Below are positions 1 to 8,582 of a stretch of DNA of 38,862 bases, in pieces. Below the pieces are notes generated by a model. That model ran no database searches. It was not told the origin of the DNA and saw only the letters and a program-made list of their open reading frames with translations. Position numbers and translations under genes: made by a program. Each line of letters opens with the position of its first letter. The first letter of the stretch is position 1. Source of the DNA: Actinomycetota bacterium (GTDB lineage: Bacteria > Actinomycetota > Actinomycetes > Streptosporangiales > Streptosporangiaceae); contig DAHWEX010000725.1 of NCBI GenBank assembly GCA_027326205.1, forward strand, positions 1-38,862, written 5' to 3'.

Positions 1-1989
1 CCGCGGCCGCTCGCGGAAACCGGGCCGCCCGGCCGGGCGGCGGCCCGGGCGGTCCGGGCGGCCCCGCCGGCTGACCGGGCCGGCCGGGTGCGGCCGCGGG
101 ACGCCGTGCTGCTCGCCACCTCGGCGGCGGGGCTGGCCGAATGGCTTGCCCCCGTGCTGCCGAACCTGGTCGCGGGCCCGGTGCGGCATCCCGCGTGGGC
201 GGTACTCGGGGTCCGCCGGATGCCGCTCGCCGAGCTTGCCGACCTGCTGGCCTCGCTCGACCGGGAACCCGCGTGGTGGCGCGGGCTGTACGGGGCCCTC
301 GCCGGCGTGCCCGCCGAAGAACGGGCCGAGCTCGGCGCGCTGCCGGTGCCGCTCGCCGACGGGCGGCTGGTCCGCGGGCCGCGCGGGCTGCTGCTGCCGG
401 GACCTGGGCTTGAGCACACCGGCCGGCTCGCCGTCCTCGGGCTCCGCGTGGCCGACCCCGAGGCGGCGCATCCGCTGCTCGCCCGCCTTGGCGCGGTGGA
501 GGCGACGCCGCGCAGCGCGCTGGAGGACCCGGCCACCCGCGCCGCCGTCGCCGCCTCCTACGACCGGGCGGCCGAGGCGTACTTCGACGACGACAGCCCG
601 CAGCGGGTCGCCGATGCCGTGCTCGGGCTGGTCGCGGCGGTAGCCGCCGAGCCGGGCGAGTACCCGTGGCTGGCCGGCCTGGCGCTGCCCGCCGAGGACG
701 GCGACTGGTACCCGGCGGGCGAACTGCTGCTGCCGGGCGCGCCGCTGGCCGGGCTTCTCGCGCAAGACGCGCCATTCGGCGTCGTCAGCGCGGACTTCGC
801 CGCCCGGCACGGGAACCAGGCGCTGCAGGCCGCGGGGGTGCTGTCGTCCTTCGGCCTGCTGCGGGCGCAGGACGTCGAGCTTGACGAGTCCGCCGGCGAC
901 CTGGAGGTGGACGGAGCGGACCAGTGGGCGGCCGCCAGCCGGGCGGCCGCGCGACCGGGCCGGGCGGCCGGGGCCAGCGACGGCCCCGCCCTGAGCCTGC
1001 CGCCGGTGGCCATCGAGGTCGTCGCGGTGCGCGACCTGGACCTCGTCGACCCCGCCCGCTGGCCGCAGGCGCTGGACCTGCTGACCCGGGCGCCGCTGCG
1101 CGCCGCGCTCACCGAGCCCGCCCGCGTTCGCCTCCCCGGGGGCAGCCACGCGGACGTTCCGTCCTACACGGCCTGGTGGCTGCGCCGGCACGTGACGATC
1201 GACGGGCAGCGGCCGTCCGGCCTGCGCACCCCGGATGGCGACCCGCTCCTGGCCGGGCTCTACCAGGCGATCGGGGAAGGCGGGGACACTGGTCCGCTGC
1301 TCGCGCGGTTGCTCGGCGACCCGGTGATCGCCCGCGCGCTCGGCGTCCGTGCCTCGCTGAGCGCCCTGTTGGCCGAGCCAGGCGGCCCGGATGAACTGCT
1401 CGCCAGGCTCGCCGACCCGGGCCGTCCCGTCACCAGGCCGCAGCTGCGGGCACTGTGGTCGGCACTCGCCGCCGCCGAAGGCGTCACCCCGGACGCGCTC
1501 ACCCCGCCGGAGCGGGTCCGCGCGATCCAGGCAGGCAAGCTCACCGTCGCGGACGCCGCCGACACCCTGGTTCTCGACGCCCCCGACCTGTGGCCGCTGG
1601 TCACGGACCTGCCCCTGGTCATCGCGCCGTACCGGCACGCGGCCCGGCTGGCCGACCTGCTCGACCTGCCCCTGGTCTCCGAGGAGTCCCCCGGCATCGT
1701 CGAGTCATCCGGCGAACGCCGGCCGGTCCCCGGCGTCATCCGGGACGTCCTGCCCGGTGCGCCGGCGACCTACCGGGAACACGACAGCCTCACGGTCGAC
1801 GGCGCGGACCTCCCCTGGCGCTATGCCGGCGACGAGTTGCACACGGCCACCGTGGAGGGCCTGGCGCACGGCCTGGCCTGGGCGGCGGGGCAGTGGCACG
1901 CCCGTCACCTGCTGGCCGCCCTGCTGCTCAGCCCCGAGGAGACGCCGCGGCTCCTCGCCGAGTCCGACCTCGACGCGTCGCCGGAGTAA
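1..1989 (+). CDS. Sacsin/Hsp90-like ATPase-domain protein, C-terminal portion (5' end outside window)
   Basis: Frame stays open from base 1 upstream of the listed GTG at 88; stop TAA 1987-1989; sequence resembles the C-terminal part of large actinobacterial sacsin N-terminal ATPase-like proteins. Confidence 0.7.
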   Translation, partial: PRPLAETGPPGRAAARAVRAAPPADRAGRVRPRDAVLLATSAAGLAEWLAPVLPNLVAGPVRHPAWAVLGVRRMPLAELADLLASLDREPAWWRGLYGALAGVPAEERAELGALPVPLADGRLVRGPRGLLLPGPGLEHTGRLAVLGLRVADPEAAHPLLARLGAVEATPRSALEDPATRAAVAASYDRAAEAYFDDDSPQRVADAVLGLVAAVAAEPGEYPWLAGLALPAEDGDWYPAGELLLPGAPLAGLLAQDAPFGVVSADFAARHGNQALQAAGVLSSFGLLRAQDVELDESAGDLEVDGADQWAAASRAAARPGRAAGASDGPALSLPPVAIEVVAVRDLDLVDPARWPQALDLLTRAPLRAALTEPARVRLPGGSHADVPSYTAWWLRRHVTIDGQRPSGLRTPDGDPLLAGLYQAIGEGGDTGPLLARLLGDPVIARALGVRASLSALLAEPGGPDELLARLADPGRPVTRPQLRALWSALAAAEGVTPDALTPPERVRAIQAGKLTVADAADTLVLDAPDLWPLVTDLPLVIAPYRHAARLADLLDLPLVSEESPGIVESSGERRPVPGVIRDVLPGAPATYREHDSLTVDGADLPWRYAGDELHTATVEGLAHGLAWAAGQWHARHLLAALLLSPEETPRLLAESDLDASPE

Positions 1990-2196
1990 GGCACGGGCCG
2001 CCGGGGCTGAAGAAGCACACGTTCACCAGCCAGGCCGCCGTGTCCTCGTCCAGCGCGGACAGCCGGTACAGGCGATCGCCTGGTCAGGCGCGGCGAGCGG
2101 CACGGCCGACGTAACCTGGCGAAACACCGGTGTAACCGGGCGTCGTTAGACTTCGCTGGTGGATACGCGCCGCACCGCACCGAAGGGGCAACTGCC

Positions 2197-2280
2197 ATGA
2201 CCTCGTACCTGATCACGGCCGTCCTCTTCGTCGCCATGGTCACCACCCTGGTCTACCTCTGGAAGCGCGAGCACTCCTAA
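2197..2280 (+). CDS. 27-aa single-pass membrane microprotein (MTSYLITAVLFVAMVTTLVYLWKREHS)
   Basis: ATG..TAA read directly; purine-rich cgaaggggc upstream; hydrophobic helix followed by a WKRE basic end; below the ORF-track cutoff. Confidence 0.55.
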   Translation: MTSYLITAVLFVAMVTTLVYLWKREHS

Positions 2281-2310
2281 CCGCTAACCGCGCGACCGGA
2301 TGGCGCCCCG

Positions 2311-3759
2311 CTACGGCTGCCCGCTCTCGCCCGCTGCCGCGTGGGCGGCCAGCGCGGCGCTGATGAACTCCTGCGCCGCGCCGAGGTAGCCGGCCGGATC
2401 CAGGGCCCGCTCGACCTGGTCGGGGGTGATGCCGGCCCGGGTGAGCTTGTCCTCGGTCTCCGGGGTCGCCAGCAGGACGTCGCGCAGCGGAATGCCGGAG
2501 GACGCGGACCTCGCGGCGGCGACCGACACGAGTTCGTGCGCGGCCGAGGCGCCGAGCGAACCACGCAGCAGGGCGGTGACCCGCTCGGCTAGGGGCAGGC
2601 CGCCGGCCTCGGCCAGGTTGGCGGCCATCCGCGCCCTGTCGACGCTCAGGTGCCCGAGGAGGTCGCCGGCCCAGGCGGCGGACGAGGCCGCGACCTGGAG
2701 CAGGTGGCTGTAGGGCTGCCACTCCGCGTGCCAGGCGCCGGCCGCGCGCTGGTGTTCCTGCTCGGCGCTCGCGACCAGCGTCGCGAGGAGCCCGGGTGCC
2801 TGCTTGGCGCAGCCCAGGATCGCGACGGCGGCGACCGGGGTGCGCTTGCCGGGCGCGGCGGGCGAGCCGCCGCGCCGGGGCGCGCCGTTCGCGTTGCCGT
2901 CGGCCCCCTCGCAGACCTCGCCCACCTCGGTCTGCGCGAGCAGGGTCACGTCGCGGGCGACAGGCGACAGCGCCGCGGTGACCCGCGCCGCGACGGTCCC
3001 GACGTCGATGATCCGCAGCCGCTCGGTGTGCCACGGCACGGGCGTGTCGGCCAGGCCAAGCTCCTGCGCCAGCAGCGCCTTCACCCGCGCGCCGCTGTCC
3101 CCGAGGGACGCCAGGGTGCCGACGGCGCCGCCGAACTGCACGGCGAGCCGCGTGCCGCGCACGAACGCGAGCCACTCGATCGCGCTGTCGAGCCCGGCCA
3201 GCCAGCCCGCCGCGACCAGCCCGAACGTGGTCGGCACGGCCTGCTGCAGCAGGCTGCGCCCGATCATGAGGGTGCCGCGGTGCGCCTCGGCCAGGCGCGC
3301 GGCCGCCGCCGCGGCGGCTCTCAGGTCTGCTTCCGTGGCGCTGAGGGCGTCCCTGGCCAGCAGCATCGCCGCGGTGTCCATGATGTCCTGGCTGGTCGCG
3401 CCGTGGTGGACGGCCGATCTCCCGGCCGGGCTGGCGACCTTCCCGGCCAGCACCCGGGCCAGCCCGGGCACCGGGTTGCCGGTGAGCGTCGCGGCCCGGG
3501 CGAGTTGCGCGAGGTCCTCCGGCGTGAAGTTTTCCGTCCGGGCCGCCGCGGTCACCGCCGCGCCCGCGCCGGCGGGCGCCGCGCCGGCCCGTTCGAGTGC
3601 TCGGGCGAGCCCGGCCTCGGCCGCGAGCATCGCCCTGAGCCAGGCGGCGTCGTCCGCGACCGCGCCACCGCGGGCGAACACGCCGTCAAAGAGCCCGAAG
3701 TTCGCCGGGCCGCTTGTGAGATTCACCGCCGTGGCTGATCCGCCATTCTGGTCAGGCAT
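2311..3759 (-). CDS. Fumarate lyase / adenylosuccinate lyase superfamily protein, PcaB-like (3-carboxy-cis,cis-muconate cycloisomerase-like)
   Basis: 482 aa; HHGATSQDIMDTA motif and PcaB-like overall pattern; signature loop degenerate (GGSPAAPGKRTP). Confidence 0.75.
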   Translation of the reverse strand: MPDQNGGSATAVNLTSGPANFGLFDGVFARGGAVADDAAWLRAMLAAEAGLARALERAGAAPAGAGAAVTAAARTENFTPEDLAQLARAATLTGNPVPGLARVLAGKVASPAGRSAVHHGATSQDIMDTAAMLLARDALSATEADLRAAAAAAARLAEAHRGTLMIGRSLLQQAVPTTFGLVAAGWLAGLDSAIEWLAFVRGTRLAVQFGGAVGTLASLGDSGARVKALLAQELGLADTPVPWHTERLRIIDVGTVAARVTAALSPVARDVTLLAQTEVGEVCEGADGNANGAPRRGGSPAAPGKRTPVAAVAILGCAKQAPGLLATLVASAEQEHQRAAGAWHAEWQPYSHLLQVAASSAAWAGDLLGHLSVDRARMAANLAEAGGLPLAERVTALLRGSLGASAAHELVSVAAARSASSGIPLRDVLLATPETEDKLTRAGITPDQVERALDPAGYLGAAQEFISAALAAHAAAGESGQP

Positions 3760-3784
3760 GTCCGGATGTTATCGTCCGAACATG
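3757..3784. promoter_or_regulatory. Palindromic candidate operator between the divergent pcaB-like and gabT start codons
   Basis: CATGTCCGGATGTTATCGTCCGAACATG; half sites TGTCCGGA / TCCGAACA. Confidence 0.5.
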
Positions 3785-5134
3785 ACCGCACTTCCCGCAG
3801 GCGGCCCTGGCCTGCACCAACGCCGTAACCTAGTCACCGAGATCCCCGGCCCCGCCTCGCGCGCGCTGATGGATCGCCGGAACGCCGCCGTGGCACGCGG
3901 CGTCTCCACCACGCTGCCGGTCTTCGTCACCGCGGCCGGCGGCGGCGTCCTGCTGGACGCGGACGGCAACACGCTGATCGACTTCGGGTCGGGCATCGCG
4001 GTCGCCTCGGTGGGGAACGCGGCGCAGGCCGTCGTCGAGCGCGTCCAGGCCCAGGTCGCCCAGTTCACCCACACCTGCTTCATGGTCACCCCGTACCAGG
4101 GGTACGTGGAGGTCTGCGAGGAACTCGGCCGCAGGACGCCGGGCACGCACGAGAAGCGGTCCGCGCTGTTCAACTCCGGCGCCGAAGCCGTCGAGAACGC
4201 GATCAAGATCGCCCGGCACAACACCGGCCGCCAGGCGGTCGTCGCGTTCGACCACGCCTACCACGGCCGGACGAACCTGACGATGGCGCTGACCGCGAAG
4301 AACATGCCCTACAAGCAGGGCTTCGGCCCGTTCGCCGGCGAGGTCTACCGGGTGCCGATGGCCTACCCGCTGCGCTGGCCGGGCGGCCCGCAGGCGTGCC
4401 GGGCGCAGGCCCTCGACGTGGTCAGGTCGCTGATCCACACCCAGGTCGGCGAGCAGAACGTGGCCGCCGTCATCATCGAGCCGATCCAGGGCGAGGGCGG
4501 TTTCATCGTCCCGCCGGACGGGTTCCTCGCCGGCCTGGCGGAGTTCTGCCGCCAGCACGGGATCGTGTTCATCGCCGACGAGATCCAGTCCGGGTTCTGC
4601 CGGACCGGCGACTGGTTCGCCGTCGAGCACGAGGGCGTCGTCCCGGACCTGGTCACGACCGCCAAGGGCATCGCCGGCGGCCTCCCGCTGGCCGCCGTGA
4701 CCGGCCGGGCGGAGATCATGGACGCGGTCCACGCCGGCGGCCTCGGCGGCACCTACGGCGGCAACCCGGTCGCCTGCGCCGCCGCGCTCGGCGCGATCGA
4801 GACCATGGCGTCGCAGGACCTGCCGGCCCGGGCGCGCCGGATCGGCGAGATCATGCTCCCCCGCCTGCGCAAGCTCGCCGAGACCTACCCGGTCATCGCC
4901 GACGTGCGCGGCCGGGGCGCGATGATCGCGGTCGAACTGACCAGGCCGGGCACGCTGGACCCGGACCCGGCGTCCACCGCGGCGGTCGCGGCGTTCTGCC
5001 ACCAGGCCGGCCTCGTCGTGCTCACCTGCGGGACGTTCGGCAACGTGCTCCGCTTCCTGCCGCCCCTCGTCATCGGCGAGGAACTGCTGGAAGAGGGCCT
5101 GGACATCCTGGAGAACGCCTTCGCGTCGCTGTAA
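3782..5134 (+). CDS. gabT: 4-aminobutyrate aminotransferase (class III PLP aminotransferase)
   Basis: 450 aa from ATG 3782; NSGAEAVENAIKIAR, EPIQGEGGFIVPP, ADEIQSGFCRTG and TTAKGIAGGLPL motifs. Confidence 0.9.
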   Translation: MTALPAGGPGLHQRRNLVTEIPGPASRALMDRRNAAVARGVSTTLPVFVTAAGGGVLLDADGNTLIDFGSGIAVASVGNAAQAVVERVQAQVAQFTHTCFMVTPYQGYVEVCEELGRRTPGTHEKRSALFNSGAEAVENAIKIARHNTGRQAVVAFDHAYHGRTNLTMALTAKNMPYKQGFGPFAGEVYRVPMAYPLRWPGGPQACRAQALDVVRSLIHTQVGEQNVAAVIIEPIQGEGGFIVPPDGFLAGLAEFCRQHGIVFIADEIQSGFCRTGDWFAVEHEGVVPDLVTTAKGIAGGLPLAAVTGRAEIMDAVHAGGLGGTYGGNPVACAAALGAIETMASQDLPARARRIGEIMLPRLRKLAETYPVIADVRGRGAMIAVELTRPGTLDPDPASTAAVAAFCHQAGLVVLTCGTFGNVLRFLPPLVIGEELLEEGLDILENAFASL

Positions 5135-5172
5135 TTTCCGCCGCAAAGTCACAATCACAATCGTCATACCGA

Positions 5173-5198
5173 ACGGGCGGGTGCTCCGCGCCGCCCGT
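5173..5198 (+). terminator. Candidate hairpin downstream of gabT
   Basis: ACGGGCGG-gtgctccgcg-CCGCCCGT, 8-bp stem, 39 bp after the stop; no T-tract. Confidence 0.4.
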
Positions 5199-5274
5199 CC
5201 ACTGGTTACGAGCACCCGGTCCCAGCGAGATCCCGCCTCTTGCTGTTATCTCCGCGTCTTCGGTGAGCGTTGAG

Positions 5275-5322
5275 GAGAGTGGATCGTTACGAGCACCCGG
5301 GTGCGCGTAACGATCCACTCTC
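5275..5322. repeat. 48-bp near-perfect palindrome (REP-like element or bidirectional terminator)
   Basis: GAGAGTGGATCGTTACG-A-GCACCC|GGGTGC-G-CGTAACGATCCACTCTC; one mismatched pair. Confidence 0.75.
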
Positions 5323-5537
5323 TTGCGTCTCTTGCACTAACGCATCGCGAACAGGTCGGCCGGGATGGGATCGGGCTAGCGGCGGGGGACTTGGCGGACC
5401 GGGGCTCGGCGGCGGGCGCGGGTGGCGGCGGCCAGGATCTCCGTCTGGGTGGTCCCGCCCTGCGCCTCACCGGATTCCAGGGTCGGCCGCTGGCTGCCCG
5501 TGGTCTGCCCGGCGAACCGCCGCTCGCGCATCCCTGC

Positions 5538-6470
5538 TTACGCGTAGCGGAGGGTGATGTCGCCGCCGCCGCTGGTCGCGGTGATCACGTTGGCGGAGGA
5601 CGTGCTCGTCGAAAGGCCGTCGGAGTTGTTGCCGCCGGTGTGCGAGTTGACGTTGTACATCGTGTTACCGCGCGGGAGGACGAGGGTGATGTTGCCGCCG
5701 GAGGTGGTCACGTGGACGTTGCCGGGGACCGTGGCGAAGGCGATGTAGATGTCGCCGCCGCCGGTGGACGCGGACACCTTCCCGGTTGTGACGCCGGTGA
5801 CCTGGATGTTCCCGCCGTCGGTGGTGATCGTGACCGCGGGCGAGTCGACGGTGCTCGCCTGGATGTCGCCGCCGCCGGAGGAGGCGCTGAACGATGGCGC
5901 CGTGATGTCGCTCGCGGTGACGTTGCCGCCGTCCGTGCTCAGGCTCAGCGGCCCCTTGGCGATGTGGTCGGCGGACAGGTCGCCGCCGCCGGTGGAGAGC
6001 GTGACCGGGGCGCTGATGTCGCTGACCGAGGCGTTGCCGCCGTCGGTGCTCGCCGTGACCGGCAGCCCAGCCGGGATGAAGGCCGTCGCGTCGAGCCCGC
6101 AGTTGCCGGACGGCAGGGTGACGCAGTGGTAGGTCACCGTCGTGTCGCCGCCGGTCGTCTGCTCGGTGACCGAGGACTTGATGAAGCTGTAGTGGGCGGT
6201 GCCGCTGAGCGTCAGCCGGTCGCCCGTCGTCGGCTTGACGGTGAGCTGGCCGCCGGCGGAGTGCATGGTCAGGGACCTGGCGGCCGCCGGGGCGGCGTAG
6301 CGGACGGGGTAGCTGCCTTCGGCGAACGGCGCGAGCAGGCTGAAGCCGGCGTTCGCGACGAGGGCGACGCAGATCGGGACGCCGATGACGAGGGCGGTGA
6401 TGCGGCCCGGGGTCAGCGGGAGCCGTCCCCCTGTGCTCGGCGACGTGGTGGGCGGCGACGTCGTGACCAT
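5538..6470 (-). CDS. DUF4097 family beta-strand repeat protein with N-terminal membrane anchor
   Basis: 310 aa from ATG 6470; N-terminal TM (ITALVIGVPICVALVANAGF); alternating GGGD/DGGN repeats. Confidence 0.8.
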   Translation of the reverse strand: MVTTSPPTTSPSTGGRLPLTPGRITALVIGVPICVALVANAGFSLLAPFAEGSYPVRYAAPAAARSLTMHSAGGQLTVKPTTGDRLTLSGTAHYSFIKSSVTEQTTGGDTTVTYHCVTLPSGNCGLDATAFIPAGLPVTASTDGGNASVSDISAPVTLSTGGGDLSADHIAKGPLSLSTDGGNVTASDITAPSFSASSGGGDIQASTVDSPAVTITTDGGNIQVTGVTTGKVSASTGGGDIYIAFATVPGNVHVTTSGGNITLVLPRGNTMYNVNSHTGGNNSDGLSTSTSSANVITATSGGGDITLRYA

Positions 6471-6475
6471 GGTGA

Positions 6476-7117
6476 TCAGCTCGTTCCCAGGTAGCGCAGG
6501 ACCGCGAGGACGCGGCGGTGGTCGCGCTCGGCCGGGGCGAGGCCGAGCTTGGTGAAGATGTTGTTGATGTGCTTCTCGACCGCGCCGGCCCCCACGACGA
6601 GGGCGGCGGCGATCGCGGCGTTGGAGCGGCCCTCGGCCATGAGGGCGAGGACCTCGCGTTCCCGCGGGGTGAGGTCGCCGAGCGGGTGGCGGCTGCGGGC
6701 CAGGAGCTGGGCGACGACCTCCGGGTCGAAGGCGCTGCCGCCCGCCGCGACCCGGTTCAGCGCGTCGAGGAACTCGTCCACGTCGGCGACCCGGTCCTTC
6801 AGCAGGTAGCCGACGCCGTGCGGGCGGCCGGCGATGAGCTCGGTGGCATAGCGCTCCTCCACCCACTGGGACAGCACGAGGACGCCGACGTCCGGCCACT
6901 GGTCGCGGACGAGCAGGGCCGCGCGCAGGCCCTCGTCGGTGAACGTCGGCGGCATCCGCACGTCGACGACGCAGGCGTCCGGCCGCGCGTCGCGGACGGC
7001 GCGCAGGAACGCCTCGGCGTCGCCCGCGGCGGCGACGACCTCGTGGCCGGCCTCCTCGAGGAGCAGGGTGAGGCCCTTGCGGAGCAGGACGGAGTCTTCG
7101 GCGATCGCGACGCGCAT
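6476..7117 (-). CDS. NarL/FixJ-type (LuxR HTH) response regulator
   Basis: MRVAIAEDSVLLRKGL receiver; VVDVRMPP; LTPREREVLALMAEGRSNAAIA HTH; alternative upstream ATG at 7153. Confidence 0.88.
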   Translation of the reverse strand: MRVAIAEDSVLLRKGLTLLLEEAGHEVVAAAGDAEAFLRAVRDARPDACVVDVRMPPTFTDEGLRAALLVRDQWPDVGVLVLSQWVEERYATELIAGRPHGVGYLLKDRVADVDEFLDALNRVAAGGSAFDPEVVAQLLARSRHPLGDLTPREREVLALMAEGRSNAAIAAALVVGAGAVEKHINNIFTKLGLAPAERDHRRVLAVLRYLGTS

Positions 7118-7120
7118 GGC

Positions 7121-7133
7121 GGTAACCGTTACC
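7121..7133. promoter_or_regulatory. GGTAACcGTTACC palindrome near the response regulator start
   Basis: Perfect 6-bp arms around one central base; 3 bp upstream of ATG 7117. Confidence 0.35.
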
Positions 7134-7146
7134 ACGGGCTCCCCGC

Positions 7147-8400
7147 TCAGCATGGCAGGATCGCCGAGATGATCGTGGGGCCGCCGGGCGGTGACTCGAC
7201 GGACAGCTCGCCGTCGATCCCGGCGATCCGGTCGGCGAGGCCGCGCAGCCCGGCGCCGTCTGCGTCGGCCCCGCCGATGCCGTCGTCGCTGATCACGACG
7301 TTGAGCGTGCCGGCCGGACCGGGCGCGCCCTCGACGACCACCCGCACGCGGGTGGCCCGGGAGTGCTTGGCGACGTTGGTGAGCGCCTCGGCGACCGTGA
7401 AGTAGGCGACCGCCTCCACCGCGGGCCGCGGCCGCACCGGCACGTCGACGTGTGTCTCGACGTGTACCGGGCAGCGGGCGGCGAGGCCGGAAAGCGCCGC
7501 GTCGAGGCCGCGGTCGGTGAGCACCGGCGGGTGGACGCCGCGCACCAGCTCGCGCAGCTCGACGAGCGCGGCCTTGGCCTCCGCGTGGGCCTGGTCGACC
7601 AGCGCGGCCGCGGCGTCGACGTCGTCGGCGAACTTCGCCTTGGCCCGGCCGAGCTCCATCGCGACCGCGACGAGGCGCTGCTGTGCGCCGTCGTGCAGGT
7701 CGCGCTCGATCCGCCTGCGCTCGGCCTCGGCGGCGTCGACCACGCGCTCCCGGCTGACCTCGAGCTCGGTCACCCGCGCCGCGAGCTCGGCGTCGCGGGG
7801 CGGGGAGATGAGCCAGCGGGTGAACGTGGCGTCGCCGGCCGCCAGGCTCCGGGTGAGCGGCGGGGCGGCGAGCAGCGCGATCAGGCCGACCGCGCAGGAC
7901 AGCCACAGCGGCGTCGTCCCGGCGTACACCGTCCCGCTGACCGACAGGCCGCCGCCGGGGAGCTGGCTCGCGTACAGCGGGATGGTGAGGCCGGTCACGC
8001 CCACGGCCCAGAGCGCGACCGTGAACGTGAACGCGACCACGCTGAACGGCAGGCGCAGCACCGCGTGCAGCACCCGGCCGCGGGTAACGCGGCCGGTGAG
8101 CGTGGCCCGCCTGGGGATGACCAGCGCCCGGTAGCCGCGCTTGCCGTCCGCGGGCCGGCCGGGGATGTCTACCCCGAGCAGCCGGAACCTGGCCCGCTCG
8201 ACGGCGGCGAACCCGTCGGCCAGGCGGGCGGTCACGCCGAGGACCGGCAGGCCGGCCAGGGCGAGCGGCAGCAGCGCCACGCCGACCGCCACCCCGGTGA
8301 CGACGACCGTGAACGAGGCGATCGCCAGCACCAGCCCGGCGACGTGGTGGGTGAAGGCGAGCCAGGTGCGGGCCGACACCAGACCGCGGAGAAGGGACAT
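7147..8400 (-). CDS. Sensor histidine kinase (HisKA_3 / NarX-like) with N-terminal membrane sensor domain
   Basis: 417 aa; ERRRIERDLHDGAQQRLVAVAMELG; HATPase motifs; multiple TM segments. Confidence 0.88.
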   Translation of the reverse strand: MSLLRGLVSARTWLAFTHHVAGLVLAIASFTVVVTGVAVGVALLPLALAGLPVLGVTARLADGFAAVERARFRLLGVDIPGRPADGKRGYRALVIPRRATLTGRVTRGRVLHAVLRLPFSVVAFTFTVALWAVGVTGLTIPLYASQLPGGGLSVSGTVYAGTTPLWLSCAVGLIALLAAPPLTRSLAAGDATFTRWLISPPRDAELAARVTELEVSRERVVDAAEAERRRIERDLHDGAQQRLVAVAMELGRAKAKFADDVDAAAALVDQAHAEAKAALVELRELVRGVHPPVLTDRGLDAALSGLAARCPVHVETHVDVPVRPRPAVEAVAYFTVAEALTNVAKHSRATRVRVVVEGAPGPAGTLNVVISDDGIGGADADGAGLRGLADRIAGIDGELSVESPPGGPTIISAILPC

Positions 8401-8459
8401 ACCAGTGACGCTAGGCGATCACCCGGGTGCGTCGCCAGGCGGAGCGCCCACGGAAACGA

Positions 8460-8477
8460 GGTTGGGTTAACCCCACC
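8460..8477. promoter_or_regulatory. Palindrome in divergent kinase/MMPL intergenic region
   Basis: GGTtGGGTTAACCCcACC. Confidence 0.4.
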
Positions 8478-8582
8478 CGGAATGCACCGGGCCGCACCAT
8501 GTCGGCCCGGTGGCGGACGGACGCAGCATTGCCCCATGGCTACTTCCATGACAGCGCCGCAACGAGACCGGGTGGGGTCACC

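Noticed and set aside
2126-2135. ACACCGGTGT palindrome before the microprotein
   Set aside because: Only 10 bp; expected frequently by chance in such DNA
2650-3738. 362-aa plus-strand ORF opposite the PcaB-like gene
   Set aside because: Reverse-frame composition; sense gene well supported
3830-5215. 461-aa minus-strand ORF opposite gabT
   Set aside because: gabT has unmistakable motifs; the antisense ORF has no recognisable family pattern
8413-8437. GGCGA-t-CACCCGGGTG-cg-TCGCC hairpin near the kinase start
   Set aside because: Has an asymmetric internal bulge and is the kind of structure expected by chance at this GC content
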